64,000 nucleotides of DNA from Cellulomonas sp. JZ18 (GCF_009720485.1 NZ_CP045245.1:2170001-2234000), one strand, 5' to 3'. Counted from the stretch's first letter, positions 20,460-29,841 are shown. Made by a program: numbers and translations. The notes: generated by a model from the sequence alone, not told the origin.

Positions 20460-20993
20460 GTGACCATCGAGCCCCTGCGACGCGACGTCCGCGAGATCTC
20501 GGCCCGGCGCGCGCCCGGCGCGGCCCAGGTCCCCACGGTGCGCCGGCCCCCGCAGGCCGGCGGGCCGGCCCGCAACCCGATGTGCGTCGTGGTCGCCCAG
20601 ATCGGCGACGGCGAGGGCGAGGCGCTCGTCCGGACGCTGCGCCGTCGCGGTGCGGCCCGTGTCGTCGTGCTCGCCCGCCGCGCGAGCCGCGCGGAGCTGC
20701 GCGCCCTGCTCGCCGGCGGCCTGCGCGGCGGCGTGGCCGCCGGGACCGACGTCGCCCCGCCCGCACGGCTCGTGCCGCCGCCGGCCCCCGCACCCGTCGC
20801 CGACCTGTCGGCCCGGGAGCTGAGCGTCCTGGCACGCGTCGCCGAGGGCCGCACGAACCGGCTCATCGGCGAGGAGCTCGGGCTCTCGGCGCTGACGGTC
20901 AAGAGCCACCTCGCCCGCATCTCGCGCAAGCTGGGCACGGGCGACCGCGCGGAGCTCGTCGCGATCGCGATCCGCAACCGCCTCATCGACTGA
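20460..20993 (+). CDS. LuxR/NarL-type helix-turn-helix transcriptional regulator without a recognisable receiver
   Basis: A 177-residue protein. The C-terminal 60 residues are a LuxR/NarL helix-turn-helix (LSARELSVLARVAEGRTN, then GLSALTVKSHLARISRKLG). The N-terminal part has receiver-like strands (MCVVVAQIG, ARVVVLARRAS) but is too short for a complete receiver and shows no phospho-acceptor Asp in the usual place, so it is probably not controlled by a standard kinase. The GTG at 20460 is the most upstream plausible start; ATG at 20580 is an alternative. GGAGGG (20431-20436) is too far upstream to be a normal ribosome-binding site. Targets are unknown. Confidence 0.78.
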   Translation: MTIEPLRRDVREISARRAPGAAQVPTVRRPPQAGGPARNPMCVVVAQIGDGEGEALVRTLRRRGAARVVVLARRASRAELRALLAGGLRGGVAAGTDVAPPARLVPPPAPAPVADLSARELSVLARVAEGRTNRLIGEELGLSALTVKSHLARISRKLGTGDRAELVAIAIRNRLID

Positions 20994-21062
20994 AGGCGGC
21001 GCGGTGACGCACGCCGCACCCGGCGCGGAGCGGCGCTGCACGGCGCTCCCGGTCCCGTCGCC

Positions 21063-21068
21063 TACGGT
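21063..21068 (+). promoter_or_regulatory. Candidate leaderless -10 element (TACGGT) of the RNase D-like gene
   Basis: TACGGT lies 7 nt before ATG 21076. It supports 21076, not 21183, as the original start, even though the two are now in different frames. Confidence 0.5.
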
Positions 21069-21075
21069 GGTCGTC

Positions 21076-21182
21076 ATGGACCCCGTCACGGCCCCCGACG
21101 CCCCGGGTCCGGACGACGCGACGCCGGACACCGAGGCGCGCCCCGTCGTCCCGCTCCTCGAGCCGGCCGACGGCGTCCCCCG
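21076..21182 (+). pseudogene. Out-of-frame 5' end of the RNase D-like gene
   Basis: From ATG 21076 the frame reads MDPVTAPDAPGPDD and on to VPLLEPADGVP, the family's usual N-terminus. It then leaves frame at the five-C run 21177-21181. Adding one C would give GVPPVVDTPEALA and join it seamlessly to the downstream frame. This is either a sequencing or assembly error in a homopolymer, or a real 1-nt deletion. Confidence 0.7.
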
Positions 21183-22337
21183 GTGGTGGACACCCCCGAG
21201 GCCCTCGCCGCGGTGGTCGAGGCGTTCGGCGCCGGCACCGGCCCGGTGGCCGTCGACGCCGAGCGCGCGTCCGGCTACCGCTACGGCCAGCGCACCTACC
21301 TCGTGCAGCTGCGGCGCGAGGAGGCCGGGACGGCGCTCATCGACCCGATCGCGCTGCCGGACCTGTCGCCGCTGTCCGACGCGCTCGTCGGCGTCGAGTG
21401 GGTGCTGCACGCGGCGTCGCAGGACCTGCCGGGCCTGGCCGAGCAGGGCATGCGACCCAGCCGCGTCTTCGACACCGAGCTCGCCGCCCGTTTGCTCGGC
21501 ATGGAGCGCGTCGGGCTGGCGGCGGTCGTCGCCGACACGCTCGGTCTCGGGCTCGCGAAGGAGCACTCCGCGGTCGACTGGTCGACCCGGCCGCTGCCGC
21601 CCGAGTGGCTGCGGTACGCCGCGCTCGACGTCGAGGTGCTCGTCGAGGTGCGCCAGGTGCTCGCGGAGCGGCTGGCGGAGTCCGGCAAGGCGGAGTGGGC
21701 ACGGCAGGAGTTCGAGGCCGTCCGCCTCGCGCCCCCGCCGGCACCGCGCACCGACCCGTGGCGGCGCGTGTCCGGTCTGCACACGCTGCGCGAGCCGCGA
21801 CGCCTCGCGGTGGTGCGCGAGCTCTACGCGACGCGCGACAGGAACGCGCGCGAGCGGGACATCTCCCCGGGCCGGGTCCTACCCGACGCGGCGATCGTGG
21901 CGGCCGCGCAGGCCCTGCCGCGGACCGTCGGCCAGCTCGTGGCGCTGCCGGCGTTCGCCGGCAAGGGCACGCGCCGGCGCGCCGCGCTGTGGCAGTCCGC
22001 GATCGACCGCGCGATGGCGCTGCCGGACTCGGCGCTGCCGTCGCCGCGCGGCCCGTCGAGCGACGGCCCGCCCCCGCCGCGCGCCTGGGCGGACCGCGAC
22101 CCCGCCGCCGCGCGCCGTCTCGTCGCGGGCCGGGCCGTGGTCGCGGAGCTCTCCCAGGAGTGGTCGGTGCCGGTCGAGAACCTGCTCCAGCCGGACCTCC
22201 TGCGGCGGCTCGCGTGGTCCCCGCCGTCGCCCGCGGACGCGGCCGCGGTGGCCGGGACGCTGCGGGCGGGCGGCGCCCGCGAGTGGCAGGTCGAGCTCGT
22301 CGCGGAGCGGCTCGCGGAGGCCTTCGCAGCGTCCTGA
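21183..22337 (+). CDS. RNase D-like 3'-5' exonuclease with HRDC domain
   Basis: A DEDD exonuclease of the RNase D family, with roles in tRNA or structured RNA 3' processing. The N-terminal exonuclease carries VAVDAERASG (the D-x-E pair), WVLHAASQDLPGL and YAALDVEVL; an HRDC nucleic-acid-binding domain follows (about residues 200-275). The longest uninterrupted frame begins at GTG 21183, giving 384 residues. About 35 N-terminal residues plus a leaderless start lie upstream in another frame, so the true product is probably about 420 residues if the C-run is miscounted. The gene follows the LuxR-type regulator and precedes the fadA operator. Confidence 0.85.
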   Translation: MVDTPEALAAVVEAFGAGTGPVAVDAERASGYRYGQRTYLVQLRREEAGTALIDPIALPDLSPLSDALVGVEWVLHAASQDLPGLAEQGMRPSRVFDTELAARLLGMERVGLAAVVADTLGLGLAKEHSAVDWSTRPLPPEWLRYAALDVEVLVEVRQVLAERLAESGKAEWARQEFEAVRLAPPPAPRTDPWRRVSGLHTLREPRRLAVVRELYATRDRNARERDISPGRVLPDAAIVAAAQALPRTVGQLVALPAFAGKGTRRRAALWQSAIDRAMALPDSALPSPRGPSSDGPPPPRAWADRDPAAARRLVAGRAVVAELSQEWSVPVENLLQPDLLRRLAWSPPSPADAAAVAGTLRAGGAREWQVELVAERLAEAFAAS

Positions 22338-22364
22338 CGTCGGCGGACGCCCGCGGCAGCCGCT

Positions 22365-22380
22365 GTTACCCTTGAGTAAC
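22365..22380. promoter_or_regulatory. Palindromic operator upstream of fadAB
   Basis: GTTACCCTTGAGTAAC is an inverted repeat with perfect GTTAC/GTAAC arms. It is A/T-rich against its surroundings and lies 79 nt before the fadA start. TACCCT inside it (22367-22372) could be the -10 element, so a bound repressor would block transcription. The shape suits a TetR-family fatty-acid regulator; the protein is not encoded here. Confidence 0.6.
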
Positions 22381-22458
22381 TTCGCGCGTCCGGGGACGAT
22401 GGTCCCGACGCGCGCCCCGCCCGCCGGGCGCCCGGACACCGCCGTCCCAGGAGGATCG

Positions 22459-23676
22459 ATGACGACCTCGTCCCCACCCGCCGCACGCCGCGTCGTCTTC
22501 GTCGACGGCGTCCGCACCCCCTTCGGCCGCGCCCGCAAGGACGGCCTGTACGCGCACACCCGCGCCGACGACCTCGCGGTGAGGACCGTCCGCGAGCTGC
22601 TGCGCCGGCACCCGCAGCTGCCGCCCGAGCGCGTGGACGACGTCGCGCTCGCCGCGACCACGCAGCAGGGCGACCAGGGCCTCACGCTCGGCCGCACGGT
22701 CGCGATGCTGGCGGGCCTGCCGCCGACCGTCCCCGGGTTCGCGATCGACCGCATGTGCGCGGGTGCGATGACGGCCGTGACCACGACCGCGGCGGCCATC
22801 GGCTACGGCGCGCAGGACGTCACCATCGCCGGCGGCGTCGAGCACATGGGCCGCCACCCGATGGGCTTCGACGCCGACCCGAACCCCCGCTTCATGGCCG
22901 AGCGGCTCGTCGCCGCCGACGCCCTCAACATGGGCGTGACCGCCGAGAACCTGCACGACCGGTTCCCCGCGCTGACGCGCGAGCGCGCCGACGCGTACGG
23001 GGTCGCGAGCCAGGAGAAGTTCGCGAAGGCGCTCGCCGCCGGGCAGATCGAGCCCGACCTCGTCCCGGTCGCGCTGCGCGACCCCGAGCGCGGGTGGGGC
23101 CTGGCCACCGCCGACGAGCCGCCGCGCCCCGGCACCACGGTCGAGGCGATCGCGGGGCTGCCGACACCGTTCCGCCCCGGCGGGCGCGTCACGGCGGGCA
23201 CGTCGGCCCCGCTCACCGACGGCGCCGCCTCGTGCCTGCTCGCGGCCGAGGACGTGGCCGAGGAGCTGGGCCTGCCGGTCCGCATGCGCATGGTCTCGTT
23301 CGCGTACGCCGGCGTGGAGCCCGAGGTGATGGGCCTGGGGCCGGTCCCCTCCACCGAGAAGGCGCTCGCCCGGGCGGGCCTGACGATCGACGACATCGGC
23401 CTCATCGAGATCAACGAGGCGTTCGCGGTGCAGGTGCTGTCGTTCCTCGACGCCTTCGGCATCGCCGACGACGACCCGCGCGTGAACCCGTACGGCGGCG
23501 CGATCGCCGTCGGGCACCCGCTCGCGTCGTCCGGCGTGCGGCTGATGACGCAGCTCGCGCGGCAGTTCGAGGAGCGCCCCGAGGTCCGGTACGGCCTGAC
23601 GACGATGTGCGTCGGCCTCGGCCAGGGCGGCACGGTCGTCTGGGAGAACCCCCACTTCACGGAGGACGCGCGATGA
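22459..23676 (+). CDS. fadA: Acetyl-CoA C-acyltransferase (thiolase) FadA
   Basis: A 405-residue thiolase, the beta subunit of the fatty-acid oxidation complex, cleaving 3-ketoacyl-CoA to acetyl-CoA. Nucleophile Cys100 (DRMCAGAM), His353 (GHPLASSG) and Cys384 (CVGLGQG) are all present. The start ATG has AGGAGG 4 nt upstream, the clearest Shine-Dalgarno in this part of the window. The stop overlaps fadB by 4 nt (ATGA). Regulation is probably through the palindrome 79 nt upstream. Confidence 0.96.
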   Translation: MTTSSPPAARRVVFVDGVRTPFGRARKDGLYAHTRADDLAVRTVRELLRRHPQLPPERVDDVALAATTQQGDQGLTLGRTVAMLAGLPPTVPGFAIDRMCAGAMTAVTTTAAAIGYGAQDVTIAGGVEHMGRHPMGFDADPNPRFMAERLVAADALNMGVTAENLHDRFPALTRERADAYGVASQEKFAKALAAGQIEPDLVPVALRDPERGWGLATADEPPRPGTTVEAIAGLPTPFRPGGRVTAGTSAPLTDGAASCLLAAEDVAEELGLPVRMRMVSFAYAGVEPEVMGLGPVPSTEKALARAGLTIDDIGLIEINEAFAVQVLSFLDAFGIADDDPRVNPYGGAIAVGHPLASSGVRLMTQLARQFEERPEVRYGLTTMCVGLGQGGTVVWENPHFTEDAR

Positions 23677-25793
23677 GCACGAGCACCCCCCGCCCCGAGC
23701 GTGTCACGCACGCGCACGCCCGCGACGTCCGCCTGCCCGGCGGGCTCGGCACGCTGGTCCTCGTCACCGTCGACAACGGGCTGGACCACACGAAGCCGAC
23801 GACGTTCGGCCCGCAGGGCATCGCCGAGCTCACGGCGACGCTCACGGCCGTGCGCGAGCGCGTGGCCGCCGGTGAGGTCGCCGCCGTCGCCGTCACGGGC
23901 AAGCCGTACTACCTCGCCGCCGGGGCGGACCTCACCCAGGTCGCGTCCGTGACGAGCCGCGAGCAGGCGCTCGAGCTCGGTCGCGGCGGGCACGCGGCGT
24001 ACCGCCTGCTGAACGACATGGGCGTGCCGACGTTCGCGTTCGTCAACGGCGCGGCGCTGGGCGGCGGGCTCGAGCTCGCGCTGGCGTGCGACTACCGCAC
24101 GGCCGCGGCCGACGTGCGGGCCCTCGCGCTGCCGGAGACGGGGCTGGGCCTCGTGCCCGGCTGGGGCGGCGCGTACCGCGTGCCGCGGCTCGTCGGCATC
24201 GAGAAGGCGCTCGAGGTCGTGCTGACCCGCCCGGCGGCCAACAAGCCGTACACCGCGGCGCAGGCGGCGCAGATCGGGCTCGTGGACGTCGTGCTCGACC
24301 CGGCCGACTTCCTCGAGGAGTCGGTGCGGTGGGCGGCTCGGGTCCTCGACGGCTCCGTCGTCGTCGAGCGGCGTCCCCTGGACGACGCGGCGACGTGGCA
24401 GGCGGTCGTGGCGGCGGCACGCGAGCGGCTCGACGCGACGGTCCACCGGTCGCGCCCGGCCCCGTACCGCGCGCTCGACCTGATGGCCGCCGCGCGCGAC
24501 ACCGACGTCGAGACGGCCTACGCGGCCGAGGACGAGGCGCTGGCCGACCTCATCATGAGCGACGAGATGCGCGCGAGCGTCTACGCGTTCGGTCTCGTGC
24601 AGGGCGGCAAGCGGCCCGAGGGCGCTCCGGACCCGTCGCTCGCGCAGCCCGTCACGCGCGTCGGCGTGGTCGGCGCGGGGCTCATGGCGTCGCAGATCGC
24701 GCTGCTGTTCGCGCAGCGCCTCGGCGTGCCCGTCGTGATGCGCGACCTCGACCAGGCGCGCGTCGACCACGGGTTGGCGGCCGTGCGCCAGCAGGTCGAG
24801 CGGCTCGTCTCGACCGGCCGGATGACCCCCGACGCGGGTGCGCGCATCACGGCCTCCGTCACCGGCTCCACGGACCTGTCCGTCTTCGCCGGCTGCGACC
24901 TCGTCATCGAGGCCGTCACCGAGGTGCTCGACCTCAAGAAGCGCGTGTTCGCGGAGCTCGAGCAGGTCGTCGGGCCGCAGACGGTCCTGGCGACGAACAC
25001 CTCGGCGCTGTCGGTCACCCGCATGGCGGCGGACCTGCAGCACCCGGAGCGCGTCGTCGGCCTGCACTTCTTCAACCCCGTGGCCGCGATGCCGCTGGTC
25101 GAGGTCGTGCGCGCGGAGCGCACGTCCGACGCCGCCCTCGCGACGGGCTTCGCCGTGGCGCAGAAGCTGCGCAAGACGGCCGTGCTCGTGGCCGACCGGC
25201 CCGGGTTCGTCGTGAACCGGCTGCTCGTCCTGCTGCTCGGCAAGATCGTCGAGGCCGTGGAGAACGGCACGCCCGTCGAGGTCGCGGACCGCGCGCTCGA
25301 CCCGCTGGGCCTGCCCATGCCGCCGTTCGAGCTGTTCGACCTCGTCGGCCCGGCCGTGGGTCTGCACGTGCTGACGTCGTTGCGGGAGGACCTCGGCGAC
25401 CGGTTCCCGCGCTCCCCCGGGCTCGAGAAGCTCGTGGCGGAGGGCACGACGGTCGTCCGGCCGGCACCCGCCAAGGGGCTGCCGAAGCGCGTCGACCCCG
25501 CGGTCCAGGCTGTCTTCGACTCCGCGCGCGAGACGCCCGCAGCCGGCGCCGCCCTCGACGAGGCGGGCGTGCTCGACGCCGTCCTCACGGCCCTGACGGT
25601 GGAGATCGGGCACATGCTCGACGAGGGCGTCGTCGCCACGCCGCAGCAGGTCGACCTGTGCATGATCCTCGGCGCGGGCTGGGGCTTCCACCTCGGCGGT
25701 ATCACGCCGTACCTCGACCGCACGGGGTACAGCGAGCGCGTCCTCGGGCGGCGCCTGCTGCCCGACGGCGTCGCGAACGTCCCGGGTCGCTGA
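23673..25793 (+). CDS. fadB: 3-hydroxyacyl-CoA dehydrogenase / enoyl-CoA hydratase FadB
   Basis: A 706-residue multifunctional protein. The N-terminal crotonase domain (about 1-200) has the oxyanion-hole segments AAGADL and NGAALGGGLELALACD. The central NAD-binding domain starts near residue 329 with VGVVGAGLMASQIA, followed by HFFNPV and the C-terminal 3-hydroxyacyl-CoA dehydrogenase domains (DRPGFVVNRLL). It performs hydration and oxidation of enoyl-CoA, passing 3-ketoacyl-CoA to FadA. It is translationally coupled to fadA and followed by a 16-bp terminator hairpin. Confidence 0.96.
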   Translation: MSTSTPRPERVTHAHARDVRLPGGLGTLVLVTVDNGLDHTKPTTFGPQGIAELTATLTAVRERVAAGEVAAVAVTGKPYYLAAGADLTQVASVTSREQALELGRGGHAAYRLLNDMGVPTFAFVNGAALGGGLELALACDYRTAAADVRALALPETGLGLVPGWGGAYRVPRLVGIEKALEVVLTRPAANKPYTAAQAAQIGLVDVVLDPADFLEESVRWAARVLDGSVVVERRPLDDAATWQAVVAAARERLDATVHRSRPAPYRALDLMAAARDTDVETAYAAEDEALADLIMSDEMRASVYAFGLVQGGKRPEGAPDPSLAQPVTRVGVVGAGLMASQIALLFAQRLGVPVVMRDLDQARVDHGLAAVRQQVERLVSTGRMTPDAGARITASVTGSTDLSVFAGCDLVIEAVTEVLDLKKRVFAELEQVVGPQTVLATNTSALSVTRMAADLQHPERVVGLHFFNPVAAMPLVEVVRAERTSDAALATGFAVAQKLRKTAVLVADRPGFVVNRLLVLLLGKIVEAVENGTPVEVADRALDPLGLPMPPFELFDLVGPAVGLHVLTSLREDLGDRFPRSPGLEKLVAEGTTVVRPAPAKGLPKRVDPAVQAVFDSARETPAAGAALDEAGVLDAVLTALTVEIGHMLDEGVVATPQQVDLCMILGAGWGFHLGGITPYLDRTGYSERVLGRRLLPDGVANVPGR

Positions 25794-25810
25794 GCGCGGT
25801 CCGCACCTCG

Positions 25811-25847
25811 ACGGGTGCCCGCCGGCCGTGAGCCGGCGGGCACCCGT
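25811..25847 (+). terminator. Rho-independent-type hairpin after fadB
   Basis: The arms 25811-25826 and 25832-25847 are a perfect 16-bp inverted repeat with a CGTGA loop, 17 nt past the fadB stop. Confidence 0.85.
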
Positions 25848-25911
25848 CCGGCGTCCGCCCCCTCGGCGTGCTCGCTTGCCCGGGGTGACGGCGCTGCGCC
25901 AGGGTGACGGC

Positions 25912-26586
25912 GTGCTCACCACGTTGCCACCCCTGACCTTCGCCGACGCCCTCGACCGCGCAGCGGTCACCGACTCCGCCCGCGTGGTCGCGGACCTCGT
26001 CGCGCGGCCGGAGGTCGTGGCGGCGTGGGGCACCGAGTCCTCGTGCGCGGGCATGAGCGTCGGCGCGCTCGCGTACCACCTCACGCTGCAGCCGCTGCGG
26101 ACGGTCGAGGTGCTCACCGCACCCGCCCCCGCCGCGGGGCACGCGCCGGCCGTCACCCTGGACGAGCACTTCGCGCAGGCCGCGTGGATCCAGGAGGACC
26201 TCGACGGCCCCTCCAACGTCGCCGTGCGCACCCGCTCGCGCGACGCCGCGGCCGACGGACCCGAGGCGGTCCGGGCCGGCCTGGACGCCACGCGGGCACG
26301 GCTCGACGCGGCGCTGGCCGGCGCGGGGCCCGCCGTGCTCGTCCCGTGGACGGGCGCCGTGATGGCGACCGACGACTTCCTCGTCACGCGCCTGCTCGAG
26401 ATGGTCGTGCACGCCGACGACCTCGCCTCGAGCGTCGGGCTCCCGACGCCGGACCTCCCGGCCGGCGCGGTCGTGCCGGTGCTGCGCACGCTCACCGACC
26501 TCGCGGTCCGCCGCCACGGGCAGGCGGCGCTGGTGCGCACGCTGACCCGTCCCCAGCGCGCACCGGAGACGGTCGCGGCGTTCTGA
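25912..26586 (+). CDS. Maleylpyruvate isomerase N-terminal (MDMPI/DinB-like) family protein
   Basis: A 224-residue protein of the DinB-like, possibly mycothiol-dependent family common in actinobacteria. Recognisable parts are MSVGALAYHLTLQP near the N-terminus and LLEMVVHADDLASSVGLP, where the His-x3-Asp supports metal binding as in DinB-fold proteins. The substrate is unknown. GTG 25912 is chosen because the domain begins right after it; in-frame starts at 25885 (GTG) and 25828 exist but would run through the fadB terminator region. It converges with pflA across a 17-nt gap. Confidence 0.78.
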   Translation: MLTTLPPLTFADALDRAAVTDSARVVADLVARPEVVAAWGTESSCAGMSVGALAYHLTLQPLRTVEVLTAPAPAAGHAPAVTLDEHFAQAAWIQEDLDGPSNVAVRTRSRDAAADGPEAVRAGLDATRARLDAALAGAGPAVLVPWTGAVMATDDFLVTRLLEMVVHADDLASSVGLPTPDLPAGAVVPVLRTLTDLAVRRHGQAALVRTLTRPQRAPETVAAF

Positions 26587-26603
26587 GGCCGGGCGGCGGC
26601 CGG

Positions 26604-27491
26604 TCAGAACGTCGTCAGCCCTCGCGCGCGGAAGACGTCGCGCACCGCCTCCGTCGCCGCGCGCGTCGGCGGCTCGACGTCGCCGAGCTCGTACCGCATG
26701 CCCAGCTCGACCCACTTGTCTCGGCCCATCTGGTGGAACGGCAGCACCTCGACGCGCTCCACGGCGGGTCCGAACGACACGACGTGGTCGGCCACGGCGG
26801 CGACGTTCTCCGGGGCGTCGGTGAGCCCCGGGACGAGCACGAACCGGATCCACATCCGCGTGCCGCGCACGCCGAGACGGCGGCCGAAGTCCAGGGTCGG
26901 CTGCAGCTCGCGGCCGGTCGCGCGGCGGTAGGTCTCGGGCAGGCCCGACTTCACGTCCAGCAGGACGAGGTCGACGTCGTCGAGCATCGCGTCGGTGGCG
27001 TGCGCGCCCAGGAAGCCGGAGGTGTCGATCGCCACCGGCACGCCCATCGCCGCGGCACCGCGGACGAGGCGGCGCACGAACGCGGGCTGCATGAGCGGCT
27101 CGCCGCCGCTGATCGTCAGGCCGCCGCGGGTCGCGCGGAACACACCGCGGTAGCGGGCGACCTTGGCCAGGACCTCGTCCGCCGCGACGTCGGTGCCACG
27201 GCGCATCTCCATCGTGTCGGGGTTGTGGCAGTAGAGGCACCGCAGCGGGCAGCCGGACAGGAACACGGTCAGGCGCGTGCCCGGACCGTCCACCGCCGTG
27301 ACGAGCTCCCACGAGTGCACCGAGCCCAGCCGGCCCTCGCGGACCGCGGCCAGCCGCTCGGCCCGCTCCGCCTCGGTCGTCTCGAGGCCCGCCGTGCCGT
27401 TCCCGTGCGCGCGGGTGTGCGACCCGGCGACCAGCGGCGTGCCGAGCGCGACGACCGGGGCGCCGGTCTGCTCGGTGGTGGTCGTGGTCAC
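26604..27491 (-). CDS. pflA: Pyruvate formate-lyase-activating enzyme PflA (radical SAM)
   Basis: A 295-residue radical SAM enzyme that places the glycyl radical on PflB under anaerobic conditions. The cluster motif is Cys81-x3-Cys85-x2-Cys88 (CPLRCLYC), followed by GGLTISGGEPLMQP. The N-terminal extension of about 50 residues is rich in Thr and Gly. The GTG start has GGAGG 5 nt upstream. It lies 85 nt downstream of pflB on the same strand, with a stem-loop between, so PflA may be made at a lower level than PflB. Confidence 0.95.
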   Translation of the reverse strand: MTTTTTEQTGAPVVALGTPLVAGSHTRAHGNGTAGLETTEAERAERLAAVREGRLGSVHSWELVTAVDGPGTRLTVFLSGCPLRCLYCHNPDTMEMRRGTDVAADEVLAKVARYRGVFRATRGGLTISGGEPLMQPAFVRRLVRGAAAMGVPVAIDTSGFLGAHATDAMLDDVDLVLLDVKSGLPETYRRATGRELQPTLDFGRRLGVRGTRMWIRFVLVPGLTDAPENVAAVADHVVSFGPAVERVEVLPFHQMGRDKWVELGMRYELGDVEPPTRAATEAVRDVFRARGLTTF

Positions 27492-27530
27492 GGGGACCTC
27501 CGGGGGTCGGCGGTGCGGGAGCGGTACGCG

Positions 27531-27566
27531 GGCCCCGGCCCGGTGCCAGCGGACCGGGCCGGGGCC
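27531..27566 (-). terminator. Stem-loop between pflB and pflA
   Basis: The arms 27531-27544 and 27553-27566 pair perfectly over 14 bp with an 8-nt loop, inside the pflB-pflA gap. It is probably a partial terminator or mRNA-processing barrier that keeps pflA expression below pflB. Confidence 0.65.
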
Positions 27567-27576
27567 GCGGGGCGGG

Positions 27577-29841
27577 TCAGACCCCGCCGTGGAAGGTCCG
27601 CGACAGCACGTCGAGCTGCTGCTCGCGCGTGAGGCGGACGAAGTTCACGGCGTAGCCGGACACGCGGATCGTCAGCTGCGGGTAGTTCTCCGGGTGCTCC
27701 ATGGCGTCCAGGAGCGTCTCGCGGTTCAGCACGTTGACGTTCATGTGGTAGCCGGAGGAGAGCACGTACGCGTCGAGCAGGCCCACGAGGTTCGTCACCT
27801 GCTCGTCCTTCGTCCGGCCCAGCCCGGACGGCACGATCGACGACGTCAGGGAGATCCCGTCCTGCGCCTCCGAGTACGGCAGCTTCGCGACCGACAGCGC
27901 CGAGGCGAGCATGCCGTGGGTGTCGCGCCCGTTCATCGGGTTCGCGCCCGGCGCGAACGGCTCGCCGGCCTTGCGCCCGTCCGGCGTGGAGCCGGTCGCC
28001 TTGCCGTACACGACGTTCGACGTGATCGTCAGCACCGACTGCGTGTGCAGCGCGTTCCGGTACGTCGGCAGCGCGCGGATCTTCTCCATGAAGCGCCGGA
28101 CGACCCACACCGCGATGTCGTCGGCGCGGTCGTCGTCGTTGCCGTAGGTCGGGAAGTCGCCCTCGACGGCGTACTCCGTCACCAGCCCGTCGGCCGTGCG
28201 CAGCGCGCGGACCTTCGCGTGCTTGATCGCCGACAGCGCGTCGGCGACGACCGAGAGACCGGCGATGCCGCACGCGAGGGTCCGCAGGACCGTCCGGTCG
28301 TGCAGCGCCATCTCGATGCGCTCGTACGCGTACTTGTCGTGCATGTAGTGCACGCAGTTGAGCGCGTCGACGTACGTCTCGGCGAGCCAGTCCATGGTGC
28401 GGTCGAACTTCGCCAGCACGTCGTCGTAGTCGAGCACCTCCCCCTCGACCGGGGCGGCGACCGGCGCGACCTGCTTGCCGGTGACCTCGTCACGGCCGCC
28501 GTTGATCGCGTACAGCAGCGCCTTCGCCAGGTTCACGCGGGCGCCGAAGAACTGCATCTGCTTGCCCACGCGCATCGGGGAGACGCAGCACGCGATCGCG
28601 GCGTCGTCGCCCCACGAGGCGCGGATGAGCTCGTCGGACTCGTACTGCACCGCCGAGGTGTCGATGGACACCTGCGCGCAGAACCGCTTGAAGCCCTCGG
28701 GCAGCCGCTCGCTCCAGAACACCGTCATGTTCGGCTCGGGCGCCGGGCCCAGGTTGTACAGGGTCTGCAGGTAGCGGAAGGACGTCCTGGTGACGAGCGG
28801 GCGCCCGTCCTCGCCGATGCCACCGATCGACTCGGTGACCCACGTCGGGTCGCCCGAGAACAGCTGGTCGTACTCCGGCGTGCGCAGGAAGCGCACGATC
28901 CGCAGCTTGATGACGAAGTCGTCGACGAGCTCCTGCGCCTGCTCCTCGGTGATGAGGCCGGCGTCGAGGTCGCGCTGCAGGTACACGTCGAGGAACGTCG
29001 ACGTGCGCCCCAGGGACATCGCGGCGCCGTTCTGCTCCTTCACCGCCGCCAGGTACGCGAAGTACAGCCACTGCACGGCCTCGCGGGCGGTCGTCGCCGG
29101 CGCGGAGACGTCGTAGCCGTAGGACGCGGCCATCTGCTTGAGCTCGCCGAGCGCGCGGATCTGCTCCGCGAGCTCCTCGCGGTCCCGGATGACGTCCTCG
29201 ACCGAGCGCTCCATGTCGAGCGACGCCTTCTCGAGCTTCTTCGCCGCGATGAGCGCGTCGACCCCGTACAGCGCGACCCGGCGGTAGTCGCCGATGATGC
29301 GGCCGCGACCGTAGGCGTCGGGCAGGCCCGTGATGATGTGCGAGCTGCGGGCGGCGCGCACGTTCGGCGGGTAGACGTCGAAGACCCCGTCGTTGTGGGT
29401 CTTGCGGTACTTCGTGAAGATGTCGACGATCTCCTGCGGCGCCTCGTAGCCGTAGGTCTGCAGGGACGTCTGCACCATGCGCCAGCCGCCGTTCGGCATG
29501 ATCGCGCGCTTGAGCGGCGCGTCGGTCTGCAGGCCGACGACGAGCTCGTTCGCCTCGTCGATGTAGCCCGGCGCGTGGGACGTGATCGTCGACGGCGTCG
29601 TCGGGTCGACGTCGTGGACGCCCTTCTCGCGCTCGGCGGGGAACATCGCGCTGAGCTTGTCCCAGATCCCCGTCGTGCGGGCGGTCGGGCCGGCGAGGAA
29701 GCTCGCGTCGCCCGTGTAGGGCGTGTAGTTGCGCTGGATGAAGTCGCGGACGTCGACCGTGTCGGTCCACGGCCCGGTCACGAAGCCGTGCCACGCCGCC
29801 GGTACGGCGGTCTCGCTGACGGGCTCCACGGTGAGGGACAT
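27577..29841 (-). CDS. pflB: Formate C-acetyltransferase (pyruvate formate-lyase) PflB
   Basis: A 754-residue glycyl-radical enzyme converting pyruvate and CoA to acetyl-CoA and formate during fermentation. Cys418-Cys419 (ACCVSPM) matches the active-site pair of the E. coli enzyme even in numbering. The glycyl-radical loop RVSGYAV places the radical on Gly729. It is full length with no degradation, so active anaerobic metabolism is expected. The ATG has AGGAG 6 nt upstream. It is the first gene of a pflB-pflA pair. Confidence 0.97.
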   Translation of the reverse strand: MSLTVEPVSETAVPAAWHGFVTGPWTDTVDVRDFIQRNYTPYTGDASFLAGPTARTTGIWDKLSAMFPAEREKGVHDVDPTTPSTITSHAPGYIDEANELVVGLQTDAPLKRAIMPNGGWRMVQTSLQTYGYEAPQEIVDIFTKYRKTHNDGVFDVYPPNVRAARSSHIITGLPDAYGRGRIIGDYRRVALYGVDALIAAKKLEKASLDMERSVEDVIRDREELAEQIRALGELKQMAASYGYDVSAPATTAREAVQWLYFAYLAAVKEQNGAAMSLGRTSTFLDVYLQRDLDAGLITEEQAQELVDDFVIKLRIVRFLRTPEYDQLFSGDPTWVTESIGGIGEDGRPLVTRTSFRYLQTLYNLGPAPEPNMTVFWSERLPEGFKRFCAQVSIDTSAVQYESDELIRASWGDDAAIACCVSPMRVGKQMQFFGARVNLAKALLYAINGGRDEVTGKQVAPVAAPVEGEVLDYDDVLAKFDRTMDWLAETYVDALNCVHYMHDKYAYERIEMALHDRTVLRTLACGIAGLSVVADALSAIKHAKVRALRTADGLVTEYAVEGDFPTYGNDDDRADDIAVWVVRRFMEKIRALPTYRNALHTQSVLTITSNVVYGKATGSTPDGRKAGEPFAPGANPMNGRDTHGMLASALSVAKLPYSEAQDGISLTSSIVPSGLGRTKDEQVTNLVGLLDAYVLSSGYHMNVNVLNRETLLDAMEHPENYPQLTIRVSGYAVNFVRLTREQQLDVLSRTFHGGV

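Noticed and set aside
22803..26540. 1245-residue minus-strand frame opposite fadA/fadB
   Set aside because: It is a shadow of the fad genes, crosses the fadB terminator and the opposing gene, and shows no family signature.
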